A DNA stretch of 64,000 nt from Verrucomicrobiales bacterium (GTDB lineage Bacteria; Verrucomicrobiota; Verrucomicrobiia; Limisphaerales; J093): contig JABTUJ010000028.1 in the NCBI GenBank assembly GCA_015075445.1, positions 62,001 through 126,000 on the forward strand, given 5' to 3'. The first letter of the stretch is position 1; each line of letters starts with the position of its first letter. A program made the position numbers and the translations under genes. This document shows positions 28,128 to 36,429 of the stretch, one piece after another. The notes beneath the pieces are model-generated. The model was not told where the DNA came from, searched no databases, and saw only the letters and a program-made list of their open reading frames with translations.

Positions 28128-28245
28128 GTGTGTTTGGTCATGTTGTGACTGCGTTCACCGCTCCCTGAATCCCTTGCAGCGAATTGGTGCTTAATGTGTC
28201 CACGTAGTTGAAACTGTCAAGTTGCGCTCGTGTGCCTCCACCGGA

Positions 28246-28270
28246 CCGTAGGCGCCGACGTGAGGAGGCG
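28246..28270. repeat. single REP-like arm upstream of sigma factor gene
   Basis: One 25-base arm of the CGTAGGCGCCGACGTGAGG family, without its partner, ends six bases before the presumed GTG start of the sigma factor. Together with the AAGGG that follows, it forms the immediate leader of that gene. Confidence 0.85.
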
Positions 28271-28275
28271 AAGGG

Positions 28276-29265
28276 GTGAATGAAACGCCTCCCGGCTTCG
28301 ACTATCCGGTGAAACGGCTTACGGTGAACGCCTGTCAGCGCATGCACACCTCGCCAGGAAAGGGACGGTTGATCCTCGAGGCCCTCGCCCGCCACGGGGG
28401 ACCGGACCCCCTGACGGCAGCCGTCGTCCAGCACGCGGACATGGTGTACGCCACCTGCCATCGCGTCCTGGGCAACGAGGCCGACGCCGCCGATGTCGCC
28501 CAGGAGACGTTCTTCCAGTTCTGCCAACGCGCCGACCGCATCCGCGGTTCCGTCGGGGCCTGGCTGCATCAGGTGGCGACGAACCGGTCCATCGATCTCG
28601 TGCGGCAGAACAGCTCGCGTCGGCGTCGCGAGGAGACCTACGCCGCGGACGGGGTTCCGGAGGCCCACACCTGGCATGAAGTGGAACCGCTGGTCGATGA
28701 GGCGCTCGCGGCCCTGCCGGCCGGGGCGCGGGAACTGCTCGTGGAACATTACCTCGAGCGCCGGACCATGGCCCAGATCGGGCAGCGACGCGGCCTTTCG
28801 CAGCCCACGGTTTCGCGGCGCGTGGCCGCCGCGCTGGAGAAACTGCGGGGCCTGTTGCGCCGCCAGGGCGTGCAGGTGGGTGGCACGGCACTGGGCGTCT
28901 TGCTGGGCGAGGCGGCCCAGGCCGCGCCGGCGCCGGCGGCGCTGATGCAGGGTCTGGGCAAGATGGTCCTTGCCCACGTCGCCTCCGGTGGGTCCGCTGC
29001 TGCCGCCGCCGGAGGAACCGGCCTGGTCTCCGGCGCGACAAAGGCGGGGGTGGTCGCGGTTGGACTGCTGCTGGTCGGGACTGGAGTTCTGACCTTCAAG
29101 CCGCGGCCGGCACCCGCCCCTGCAGCCATCGCCACGAACCTGCCACCAACCTCGGTATCCTTCGGCTTCGCCACCAGCGTGGTCCGGTTCACGGGTCCGG
29201 GCGGTGCCACCCGGGTGTTCACCAGCGGCACGAACTTTGTCGTCACCAACTCCACCGTTCGATGA
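28276..29265 (+). CDS. ECF sigma factor with C-terminal membrane segment
   Basis: 329 residues from GTG 28276, or 307 from ATG 28342. Sigma region 2 lies near residues 50-110 (NEADAADVAQETFFQFCQRA), and region 4 near 140-190 with the helix-turn-helix RTMAQIGQRRGLSQPTVSRRV. Unlike ordinary ~180-residue ECF factors it continues for about 130 residues: a Gly/Ala-rich segment, a predicted membrane helix (AGVVAVGLLLVGTGVLTF, about 255-272) and a Pro-rich, beta-rich end. C-terminally extended membrane-tethered ECF factors are known in Planctomycetota/Verrucomicrobiota. The stop overlaps the next start by 4 bases (ATGA), so the two are translationally coupled. No anti-sigma gene is visible. Confidence 0.85.
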   Translation: MNETPPGFDYPVKRLTVNACQRMHTSPGKGRLILEALARHGGPDPLTAAVVQHADMVYATCHRVLGNEADAADVAQETFFQFCQRADRIRGSVGAWLHQVATNRSIDLVRQNSSRRRREETYAADGVPEAHTWHEVEPLVDEALAALPAGARELLVEHYLERRTMAQIGQRRGLSQPTVSRRVAAALEKLRGLLRRQGVQVGGTALGVLLGEAAQAAPAPAALMQGLGKMVLAHVASGGSAAAAAGGTGLVSGATKAGVVAVGLLLVGTGVLTFKPRPAPAPAAIATNLPPTSVSFGFATSVVRFTGPGGATRVFTSGTNFVVTNSTVR

Positions 29266-30578
29266 AGATCCTATTCCAGCGAGAACAAAGGCGAGGCGGC
29301 TGCGCAGCGCGGCGGCCCGGCGGCCGTGGTCGTTCTTGGGGAATCACCGGGCTCATCCTTGCGGCCTTGGGCGGGCCCGTGCCAGACATCGCCGCAGCGC
29401 CTCCGTTGCCCCGGGTGGTGATCGTGAACCTCTCGCCTCCCGAAGCGGTGGCCGCGGGGGCCGGGTGGCGGTTGCTGGGAGAAGAGGCGTGGCGGGACAG
29501 CGGGGTGTCCTATAGCGACATCCCGCCGGGGAGCTACTTCCTCGAGTACCGCACGATTGCCGGCTGGCGCGCGCCGGAGCGGGACTTGCCGCTCCAGGTC
29601 GAGGTTTCCACCACCCACCATCTCTTTGTGTCCTATGCCGTCATTCCGCTGCATCCGGTCGAGGCGACGGCAACGGCGGGCGGCTTCGTGGTCGAGGAGG
29701 CCTGGAACCCGATGCTGTTTGATGCGCTCCGACCGCCCGGCTCCCTCGACCGCCCGGCGGGCCGCAACGCCGAGTGGCAGCGGGACCTGCGGCAGGGGCC
29801 GCGACCGCGTCCGATGCCCGCCAACAACACCGGTTGGCGAGTGCGGCTCCGGGCGCTGGCGTTTCCCGGTTACGAGTTTGTGGGCTGGAGCGGTGAGGCA
29901 AGCGGGACGCGCAATCCGTTGACACTCGTGGTTCAACAGCCCCGTCGGATCCAGGCTCACTTTGCGCGGCCGCTCACCTCGCGCCGGCTCACCCTCCGAG
30001 CGGAGCGTTGCCCCTCGCCGGGGGTCGCCCTGATCCACGGCCAGTTCAGCTTCCCGGCGGGTGACCGGCTCGACGTGCTGCGGTGCCGACCCGAGTTGCC
30101 GGCGGGTTGGCGGATCGTGAGCGTGGACGGCTTGGGCGGGCCGGAGTTGCGGGGAAGCGAGGTCGTGTTTGGAGGGTTGCTGGGGCAGAACCCGGTCCAG
30201 TTCAACCTTGGCGTGGAAGTGCCGGCGGGGGAGTCAGGCCCGCGGACCCTGGCGGGCGAGGTTGAGTTCCGGCTGGCGGGTGAGGGCGAACCCACCGTCC
30301 GGCCCATCGAGCCGTTGACGGTGACGGTCGAGCCGTCGGTGGGCGCGCGGCTGAGCCTTGAGTTGGCGCAAGGGACGCCGCTGCTGACGGTTCGCGGGGG
30401 CGCGGGGTACACGTACACCCTGGAACAGACGCCACTCTTCCTTGGACCGCAACAGGGGCGCCAGATGTGGGCCTACCTGGGCGATGTGACGCTGACGAAC
30501 GCGACCCAGGTCATTGCCGATCCGTTCCCGCTGGCGCCGAGCGGCGGTGTGTTCTACCGGGCAACGGTGGTGGAATGA
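29262..30578 (+). CDS. secreted protein with InlB-like B-repeat segment, coupled to sigma factor
   Basis: 438-residue exported protein; ATG 29262 overlaps the sigma-factor stop. The N-terminal basic region plus hydrophobic segment (WGITGLILAALGGPVPDIAAA) is a signal peptide. Residues about 125-230 contain ATATAGGFVV and the pattern FPGYEFVGWSGEASGTRNPL...V-x-x-x-x-RIQAHF, typical of divergent InlB B-repeat domains. The next part is a beta-sandwich-like region (PSPGVALIHGQFSFPAGDRL...), ending GVFYRATVVE. I infer a cell-surface or secreted structural protein whose production is tied to the sigma factor; its role is unknown. Confidence 0.75.
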   Translation: MKILFQREQRRGGCAARRPGGRGRSWGITGLILAALGGPVPDIAAAPPLPRVVIVNLSPPEAVAAGAGWRLLGEEAWRDSGVSYSDIPPGSYFLEYRTIAGWRAPERDLPLQVEVSTTHHLFVSYAVIPLHPVEATATAGGFVVEEAWNPMLFDALRPPGSLDRPAGRNAEWQRDLRQGPRPRPMPANNTGWRVRLRALAFPGYEFVGWSGEASGTRNPLTLVVQQPRRIQAHFARPLTSRRLTLRAERCPSPGVALIHGQFSFPAGDRLDVLRCRPELPAGWRIVSVDGLGGPELRGSEVVFGGLLGQNPVQFNLGVEVPAGESGPRTLAGEVEFRLAGEGEPTVRPIEPLTVTVEPSVGARLSLELAQGTPLLTVRGGAGYTYTLEQTPLFLGPQQGRQMWAYLGDVTLTNATQVIADPFPLAPSGGVFYRATVVE

Positions 30579-30696
30579 GGAGATGAGAGCGACCCTCCCG
30601 TTCCCTTGCCCAACCCCGGCGCCGCTTCCTCTCCCTCGATCAGCAATCGAGCGCAGCCCGCGTGGAGCTGCGCTCTACACTCTATCTATCGGAGCC

Positions 30697-30906
30697 AGGG
30701 AGGCGTACAAGCACCTCAAGAGCTATGGTTTAAGCGGTTTGCCCGCGGCGCAAGTCGCTCGCCTCCGCCGACATCTCCAAGGCCACAAGCCTGAAGAGGT
30801 CCGCCTCATTACCGACCTCGTCAACTCCCACCTCGACGCCTCCCAATGGCTGCAGTTCAACCGCCAGACCTGGGGCATCGAAGGCGGCTTGCATCAGCGC
30901 CCATTT
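30697..30906 (+). pseudogene. remnant of a DDE transposase C-terminus
   Basis: About 70 codons encode AYKHLKSYGLSGLPAAQ and QWLQFNRQTWGIEGGLHQR. The last motif resembles the catalytic-glutamate region (RxxWGIExxLH) of IS4/ISAs1-type transposases; after it the similarity is lost. No start, no N-terminal catalytic aspartates and no terminal inverted repeats were found, so this is an old fragment. The bases just before it (30648-30685) contain a GAGCGCAG...CTGCGCTC palindrome. The rest of 30579-31137 holds nothing I can support. Confidence 0.45.
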
Positions 30907-31137
30907 CAGTGCAGACCACTGCCGCCGTGGCGCACGTTTCCTCCTCGTCAGGCGCCCGCACCTCAGATCCACCTCATGAATTGGCCGTGCGCTTGGGGTA
31001 AGTGGCCGAGAATTCCCTTGCCGCCCGGAAGGAGGGATGGCCTGATGGGGGTGCAGTATGCGCGATCAGAGCTGCCGATGCGAATGTTGTTCTCACCGCA
31101 GCGTGACGCCACCAACCACCGAACAAGGAGTCCATCT

Positions 31138-31719
31138 GTGCATACAATCAGAAGACAGGCGCGCTTCATCGAATCGCGCCTCATTGTCCTGTTAGCGCTC
31201 GGAGTGGTTTCCGTCTTGGCCGTTCAGGCTCAGGCGGCGGAACAGCCCAAGCCCGGAGCCGAGCACTCGAAGCTGGAGCGTTGTGTCGGGCGGTGGAGCT
31301 ACGAGGGCACCGCCGAACCCTCCCCGTTCGCCGCTGCTGGCAGATTTAAGGGCAAGGCGACCACCCGGATGGTCCTGGGGGGGTTCTTTCTGGAGAACCG
31401 AGAGGAGGACAAGAGCGACAAAGGCTACATCTACCAAGGGGTCCAACTCCGGGGATACGATCCCGTGGCCAAGACCTATTTTGAGTACGCATTCGAAAAT
31501 GACGGCAGCGTGACGTCGAACCGCGTTACCCTGAGTGGCAATACCTGGACCGCCACAGGCACGCGAACCGACGGCAAGGGAGTAACCTACAAGACGCGGA
31601 ACGTGCTGACCTACGCACCGGACGGCCGCAGCTTCACGTTCGCGGCCGAGTACTCCGCCGATGACGGTAGGACCTGGCTCCCCCTGTGGAAGGGCAGCAT
31701 GAAGCGGGTTGGAAAGTAG
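31138..31719 (+). CDS. DUF1579-like secreted protein
   Basis: 193-residue protein from GTG 31138, preceded by AAGGAG at suitable spacing. It has a signal peptide (ESRLIVLLALGVVSVLAVQAQA), then a DUF1579-like beta-barrel: EHSKLERCVGRWSYEG (the family's H..L...G.W opening), TRMVLGGFFLENREE, GYDPVAKTYFEYAFENDGS and RSFTFAAEYSADDGRTW. Proteins of this family are annotated only as domain of unknown function. The open frame extends far upstream through the transposase remnant, but the ribosome binding site and signal peptide fix this start. Confidence 0.75.
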   Translation: MHTIRRQARFIESRLIVLLALGVVSVLAVQAQAAEQPKPGAEHSKLERCVGRWSYEGTAEPSPFAAAGRFKGKATTRMVLGGFFLENREEDKSDKGYIYQGVQLRGYDPVAKTYFEYAFENDGSVTSNRVTLSGNTWTATGTRTDGKGVTYKTRNVLTYAPDGRSFTFAAEYSADDGRTWLPLWKGSMKRVGK

Positions 31720-32108
31720 GCGTGACGTCTCTCCCGCGCTTCCCTTGACCACGCCTTCACCTTGATCCTTCTCGCAGGTGTCGGGAAGCGGGTCGTCGCC
31801 GTTGGGTGAGTTCTTGGCGAGCCATTCCTCGAGACCTCGCAGCCAGGGGAAGACGGTGTCGTTGAGAAGGGAGAAGGAGGCGTCCTACTTGATATGGCTC
31901 CAGCGGCAGCGGCTGTGATCAACCTCGGTCCCGTCCGGGCGCTCACCGGGGTCGTAGCGGCATGTTCTGCCTGGTGGCCCGGTCGAACTCGAGCTGGGTG
32001 GGCGACTTGGCGTCCGCTGCCTCAGGGCCGGATTCTCATTCTGAATTGAATCCATCCGGAAGCAGAGGATCGGCCTGAAGTTCCTGGCCAGAAGCGACTT
32101 GATGGATC
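31720..32108. other. no intact gene between DUF1579 gene and attL
   Basis: Nothing complete is visible. On the minus strand, about 31740-31880 reads LNDTVFPWLRGLEEWLAKNS, which looks protein-like but has no start or family that I recognise, so it may be a gene remnant. Before insertion of the element, this chromosomal segment would have been next to the tRNA-Ser gene. Confidence 0.4.
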
Positions 32109-32173
<65 letters not shown>

Positions 32174-32245
32174 AAAATAAACCGGCGCGAGAAACTCGCG
32201 TTTCACCCTTTGTTTTCAATGCTAAACAGGCATTTGACCCACCCG

Positions 32246-32287
32246 CTACGACAACAAAGAGCTTTACATTACGACAACATTGCGACA
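32246..32287 (+). promoter_or_regulatory. left integrase arm-type sites (CTACGACA, TTACGACA, TTGCGACA)
   Basis: Three direct octamers at 32246-32253, 32269-32276 and 32280-32287 match the four TTACGACA octamers at the other end of the element. They lie 73-114 bases inside attL and run up to 11 bases before the integrase ATG. Binding there could both build the recombination complex and repress int. This is inferred from position and sequence only. Confidence 0.6.
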
Positions 32288-32297
32288 TTATTCCGGC

Positions 32298-33560
32298 ATG
32301 ACACGGCGCGAATCGAAAACGAAGGAATGGCCAAGGAAGGTCACAGTCGGCAACGTGAGCGTGAAGGTCTACCGGCGCACGCGGGCGAACGGCTCTTACG
32401 GCTTCGAGGTTTCCGACTACTCAAGCGGCGTCCGCCGGCTGCGCGCACACCCGACCGCCGAGCGGGCACTGGCCGACGCGGAGAGAATCGCCCGGCTCAT
32501 GGCCGCGGGTGAGTCGCACGCCGCCCAAGTGAACGGCCGGGACATGGCCAGTTACGGCCGCGCCCTTGAACTCCTCCGCCCGACCGGCGTCGCCCTCGAG
32601 GTTGCCGCGGCTTCCTTCGCCGAGGCCTTCGCCATTCTCGGCGGCAACCGCATCGCCGAGGCCGCCCGCTTCCTTGTCGAAAGGGACCCGCGCAACCTGC
32701 CCGAGAAGAGCGTGGCCGAGTGCGTTGACGAACTCTTGAAGGTCAAGGAATCCCGGGGGGCGTCACCCCGCTACCTTGGGGACCTGCGGAACCGGCTCCG
32801 GTTATTCGCCGACAGCTTCAAGGTCCCCATCGCCAGCGTCACCACGGGCGACGCGCAACGCTGGCTTGACGGGATGAAGGGCGCCGCGCAGACCGTGCGG
32901 AACTTCCGAACCGTGGCCGGGACGTTGTTCAGCTTCGCCGAGGCCCGAGGCTACATCCCGCGCGGGGCCAATCCGGTTGAAGCCACCGAAAACGTGAAGG
33001 CGAAGAATGGCGGGACCGTGGCCATCTACCGGCCGGAGGAACTCGCCGCCCTTCTGGCCGCGGCGCCCGAAGACTTCCGCCCGCTGGTGGCGCTGGCCGC
33101 CTTCACCGGCGCACGCTCCGCCGAACTCCTCCGCCTTTCGTGGCAGGACGTGGACCTTGCCGCGGGGGGATTCGTGACCCTCGCCGCGGAGAAAACGAAG
33201 ACGAAGGCCCGCCGGCTGGTGCCCGTTTGCCCGGCGTTGCGCGCATGGTTGGCGCCCTACGCAAGCCAGACCGGGAAAGTCTGGAAGCTTGGGCCGGACT
33301 GCTACCACAAGCGCGCCGCGGCAACCGCGCGGGCCGCGGGAATCAAGTGGCTTCCGAACGGCCTGCGACACTCCTACGCATCCCACCGCTTGGCCGCCAC
33401 CCAGGACGCCGCCCGGGTGAGCCTCGAAATGGGCAACAGTCCGGCCGTGGTCTTCAAGTTCTACCGTGAGGTTGTGAAACCGGCCGACGCCGAACGCTGG
33501 TTCAGCGTCACGCCCTCGGCGCCGTCAAACATCGTTGCCCTCGAGGCCGCCAACGCCTGA
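32298..33560 (+). CDS. int: tyrosine recombinase/integrase of the element
   Basis: 420-residue site-specific recombinase from ATG 32298 (MTRRESKTKE). An N-terminal AP2/arm-binding-type region (about 1-60) is followed by a core-binding SAM-like domain (about 140-215, with SVAECVDELLKVKESRG and LRLFADSFKVPI) and the catalytic domain (about 235-405). Catalytic residues visible are the Arg in FTGARSAELLRLSW, the Lys of KTKTKARRLVP, the NGLRHSYASH box with Arg and His, and the nucleophile Tyr in VVFKFYREVV. An Asn replaces His at the first position of the usual HxLR box. It should integrate at the 3' end of tRNA-Ser(GCU). Confidence 0.9.
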   Translation: MTRRESKTKEWPRKVTVGNVSVKVYRRTRANGSYGFEVSDYSSGVRRLRAHPTAERALADAERIARLMAAGESHAAQVNGRDMASYGRALELLRPTGVALEVAAASFAEAFAILGGNRIAEAARFLVERDPRNLPEKSVAECVDELLKVKESRGASPRYLGDLRNRLRLFADSFKVPIASVTTGDAQRWLDGMKGAAQTVRNFRTVAGTLFSFAEARGYIPRGANPVEATENVKAKNGGTVAIYRPEELAALLAAAPEDFRPLVALAAFTGARSAELLRLSWQDVDLAAGGFVTLAAEKTKTKARRLVPVCPALRAWLAPYASQTGKVWKLGPDCYHKRAAATARAAGIKWLPNGLRHSYASHRLAATQDAARVSLEMGNSPAVVFKFYREVVKPADAERWFSVTPSAPSNIVALEAANA

Positions 33561-33572
33561 CCCGCCCCGCCG

Positions 33573-34541
33573 ATGAAAACCAAGCCCGTCCCCAGGAAGC
33601 ACGCGAAGGCCAAGCCGAAGACCGCCACCCGCCCGAGCGCAAAGGGCCCGGCACCGAGCAGCGAGCCCCAGCGCAAGCAGCTTCCCTTGCCCCGCCCACC
33701 GCCCTTCCGCTGCCGGGGCCATGTTCTTGTTTACCGCACCCAAGCGGAGTCGCCCGCCATGGCCGCGCTGGTGGCAACGCTTCCCCGCGTTACCCAGTCG
33801 CCAGAATTCATTGTGCTTTCGGCACCGCCACAACCCGTCACCCCCGGCGCCGCCACGCCGCTTTCGGATGAACAGCTTGTGGCACAGTTCGCAGCTTTCG
33901 AGTCAAAGGCCGACCCCGCCGCGCACGCCGCCCAGGAAGCCCTCGCCGACCTTGACGCCCGAGGCGAGACCTTCGCCCTCGGCGCCCTCGCGCGCCAAGC
34001 CCTCGCCGCCCTCGCAACCAAGGCCCGCGCTGGCGACGGGCAAGCCCTTTACCACTTCGGCGCCATCGCGGTGGAAACATGCGAGGCTCTGAGCCAGTTT
34101 GCCGCCGCCAAGCCGGCCGCCTTGAAACCGCTGGCCCAAGAACTACTGCGCTGGCCTTTGATGCGAAGCCGCAACCCGCGCAACTCTGACCCCGAGGCCA
34201 CCCTTGACGCTTTGGACCTCGGCGCCGCCACGCCGGTTCGGGCCGACCGTTTCACAAAGTGGAAGGCCGACGCCGCCGGCCAGATTGCCGCCGATTTGCT
34301 GGACTTTCTGCGCGCCAACTTCGCGCCGGAACCGCCGTTGAACGCTGACAACTGCGCGCGCTGGTGGGCCGTCGCCAAGCAAGCTTTCCTCCGAACCTAT
34401 CCCGACCCCGCGGCCGTGGCAGACCTGCGCGCCCTTGTCACCACGCCCACCCGCAGACTCTCCCCAGGCCGCACGCGCGAGGCTATCACTTCCATGATCG
34501 GCGCCCGCTTCCGGGCCATGCTCATGGCTTACCACAGTTGA
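33573..34541 (+). CDS. unknown element protein, Ala-rich
   Basis: 322 residues from ATG 33573, 12 bases after the integrase stop. The first ~50 residues are Lys/Pro-rich and probably disordered (MKTKPVPRKHAKAKPKTATR). The remainder is largely helical and Ala-rich, with a conserved-looking segment LKPLAQELLRWPLMRSRNPR near residues 175-195 and LRTYPDPAAVADLRALV near 270-290. No recognised domain or catalytic motif. Its position between int and xis suggests a role in element maintenance, but this is a guess. The start may lie further inside. Confidence 0.65.
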   Translation: MKTKPVPRKHAKAKPKTATRPSAKGPAPSSEPQRKQLPLPRPPPFRCRGHVLVYRTQAESPAMAALVATLPRVTQSPEFIVLSAPPQPVTPGAATPLSDEQLVAQFAAFESKADPAAHAAQEALADLDARGETFALGALARQALAALATKARAGDGQALYHFGAIAVETCEALSQFAAAKPAALKPLAQELLRWPLMRSRNPRNSDPEATLDALDLGAATPVRADRFTKWKADAAGQIAADLLDFLRANFAPEPPLNADNCARWWAVAKQAFLRTYPDPAAVADLRALVTTPTRRLSPGRTREAITSMIGARFRAMLMAYHS

Positions 34542-34563
34542 GGCGGTAGCTTTGGGAAGGTGT

Positions 34564-34586
34564 CATGCCGTACCTCCTACGGCATG
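34564..34586. promoter_or_regulatory. perfect 9-bp palindrome covering the xis start codon
   Basis: CATGCCGTA (34564-34572), spacer CCTCC, TACGGCATG (34578-34586). The right arm contains the ATG of the HTH gene. As DNA it fits an operator bound by a dimeric regulator such as the protein it precedes; as RNA it would form a hairpin hiding the start codon. Confidence 0.65.
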
Positions 34587-34796
34587 TCTGATAACGCTCA
34601 GATTGGTTCGCCAAACAGTGAATTCCTCACCGAAGAGGAAGTCGCCCGATTCCTCCGCATCGAGCCGCGCACGGTCCGCCTTTGGCGCCGCACGCGTGGA
34701 TTGCCTCACCTCAAGCTGACGCAAAAGTGCATTCGGTTCAGGTTGTCCGATGTCACCCGGTGGCTGGACGGCCGGCGCGTCTCCATCACGGTTTGA
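34584..34796 (+). CDS. excisionase/MerR-type helix-turn-helix protein
   Basis: 70-residue DNA-binding protein. FLTEEEVARFLRIEPRTVRLWRR (about residues 14-36) is a winged helix-turn-helix of the HTH_17/excisionase type, followed by GLPHLKLTQKCIRFRLSDVTRWLDG, the wing with the typical (Y/F)R..D+..WL ending. Its small size and place in an integrase-bearing element make it the likely Xis or the switch regulator. It is translated from an ATG embedded in a perfect palindrome, suggesting autoregulation. Confidence 0.8.
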   Translation: MSDNAQIGSPNSEFLTEEEVARFLRIEPRTVRLWRRTRGLPHLKLTQKCIRFRLSDVTRWLDGRRVSITV

Positions 34797-34857
34797 CCCA
34801 CAAAGCGAAAACCGCCGGTGTCCTCACTCAAGGGCCGGCGGCTCGCAGTCAACCAAC

Positions 34858-36429
34858 GTGGACACCAAAGCACACCCGCGCGGCCGTGTAAAGCCCGGCG
34901 CGCCCCGGAAGCCCCCGCCTGACATAGCGGCCGTCGAAAAGTGCGTCGCCGGAACTCTGATTGCCTGGAACGGGGACAGCCTGCCACCTTCGCTGGCCGC
35001 CCTGCTACGGCACGCGCCAGGCTCTTTTCAAAGCCTCACGCTGGGCGAAATCGCTGCCGCCGTTCGCACGTTGCGCCAGAAGGGCGAACCCGTGCACGAA
35101 CTCGCGGTCTTCGAGGCGCTGGGCCCAGATCATGCGGGCACCCTGATGCTGGGCGAGTTGCCCGACCTTGCCCTTGGCGCCGCAGCGGCCGAGCTTGAAG
35201 CGACCCGGCTGCTCGAGGCCTACAAGGTCCGGCGAACCATGACCGCGGCCGGGGAGATTCGGAACCAACTCGAGGCCGACCCCTCGGCCATTGACAGCGT
35301 GCTTTCGACCGCGGCCGAGGTTTTCGCCGACCTTGCCGGCGAGCGCGCAGAGGCCGGGAAAGTCACAGCCCTTTCACTGGCCGAACTGCCGGCTGCCGAC
35401 GCCGCCGACCCAGGCGAGTTGATTCGTGACCGCTACTTGTGCCGCGGCGCAACCACGTTGCTTGTGGGCCGGACTGGCCTTGGCAAGTCATCCTTGGCGG
35501 CGCAACTGGCGATTTGCTGGGCGCTGGGCCGAGAGGCCTTTGGCTTCCGCCCGAGTGCCAGGTTGCGCTCTCTGATTGTGCAAAGCGAGAATGACGCGAA
35601 CGACCTGGCCGAAATGGTGGCCGGCGTCTTTGCTGGCCTGGAATTGTCAGCCGAGGAGCGGGCCGAGGCCGCCGCCTTCGTGCGCGTGGCGACCGTGGAC
35701 GATGCGACCGGCGAAGGCTTCGTGAACACGGTTCTGCGCCCGCTGGTCAAGCAGCACAAGCCCGACCTGATTTGGCTGGACCCGTTGTTTGGCTTCCTTG
35801 GCGCGGACGTTTCCGATCAGGCCGCAGTGTCGGCCTTCCTCCGCCTTCAACTCGCCCCGCTGCTGCACGCGCACAACTGCGCGCTTGTTTTGCTTCACCA
35901 CACGCCAAAACCGCCGCGCGAGGAACAGCGCAACGGGTCGGCGCCCACCACCGACCTTGCCTATGCCGGCGCCGGATCCGCAGAGCTGGCGAACTTCCCG
36001 CGGAGCGTGCTTTACCTCGAGCCGACGCATTCACCGGAACTGTTCAAGCTCAAGCTGGGCAAGCGTGGCCGCCGGCTTGGCTGGCGCGAACCGGAGGCCG
36101 ACCTTCCGGCCTACGAACGGCTGATCGCCCACGGCCGCGGCGGAATCTTTTGGCGCGACCCGGAGCCGGGCGAGGAATTCCGGGCCGTCTCGCCGTCCGG
36201 GAACCGTGGGGACTTGCTGCAACTGATCCCGAGCGACAAGCCCATTGCCAAGGATGCCTTGATTTCCTTGGCCAAGACCCGCGCCGGCCTTGGAGAGAAA
36301 CGCGCGGCCGGATTGCTGGCCGAACTGCTGGACGCTGGCGAGGCCTTCGAGTGGAGAATCCGCCGCCCAGGCACGAACCCGAAGCGGTTCATCGCCCGCC
36401 ACCCCCAACCTTTTGAGGCTGCCGCGTGA
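34858..36429 (+). CDS. replicative helicase-like protein (DnaB_N + RecA/AAA_25 ATPase)
   Basis: About 523 residues from GTG 34858; an ATG at 34750 would add 36 residues and overlap the HTH gene. The N-terminal part (about residues 20-130) resembles the DnaB N-terminal helical domain (AVEKCVAGTLIAWNGD, LGEIAAAVRTLRQKGEPV). The core is a RepA/KaiC-like hexameric ATPase: Walker A GRTGLGKSSLAAQL (near 205), SENDANDLAEMV, Walker B PDLIWLDPLFGF (near 305), then CALVLLHHTPKPP (the sensor/arginine region). This matches plasmid and satellite replicative helicases. An iteron/hairpin region directly follows the stop, supporting an initiator or helicase-loading role. Confidence 0.75.
   Translation: MDTKAHPRGRVKPGAPRKPPPDIAAVEKCVAGTLIAWNGDSLPPSLAALLRHAPGSFQSLTLGEIAAAVRTLRQKGEPVHELAVFEALGPDHAGTLMLGELPDLALGAAAAELEATRLLEAYKVRRTMTAAGEIRNQLEADPSAIDSVLSTAAEVFADLAGERAEAGKVTALSLAELPAADAADPGELIRDRYLCRGATTLLVGRTGLGKSSLAAQLAICWALGREAFGFRPSARLRSLIVQSENDANDLAEMVAGVFAGLELSAEERAEAAAFVRVATVDDATGEGFVNTVLRPLVKQHKPDLIWLDPLFGFLGADVSDQAAVSAFLRLQLAPLLHAHNCALVLLHHTPKPPREEQRNGSAPTTDLAYAGAGSAELANFPRSVLYLEPTHSPELFKLKLGKRGRRLGWREPEADLPAYERLIAHGRGGIFWRDPEPGEEFRAVSPSGNRGDLLQLIPSDKPIAKDALISLAKTRAGLGEKRAAGLLAELLDAGEAFEWRIRRPGTNPKRFIARHPQPFEAAA

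Noticed and set aside
30514..31719. 401-codon single protein
   Set aside because: The frame joins the end of the InlB-like gene, a transposase remnant and the DUF1579 gene by chance. The ribosome binding site and signal peptide place the real start at 31138.
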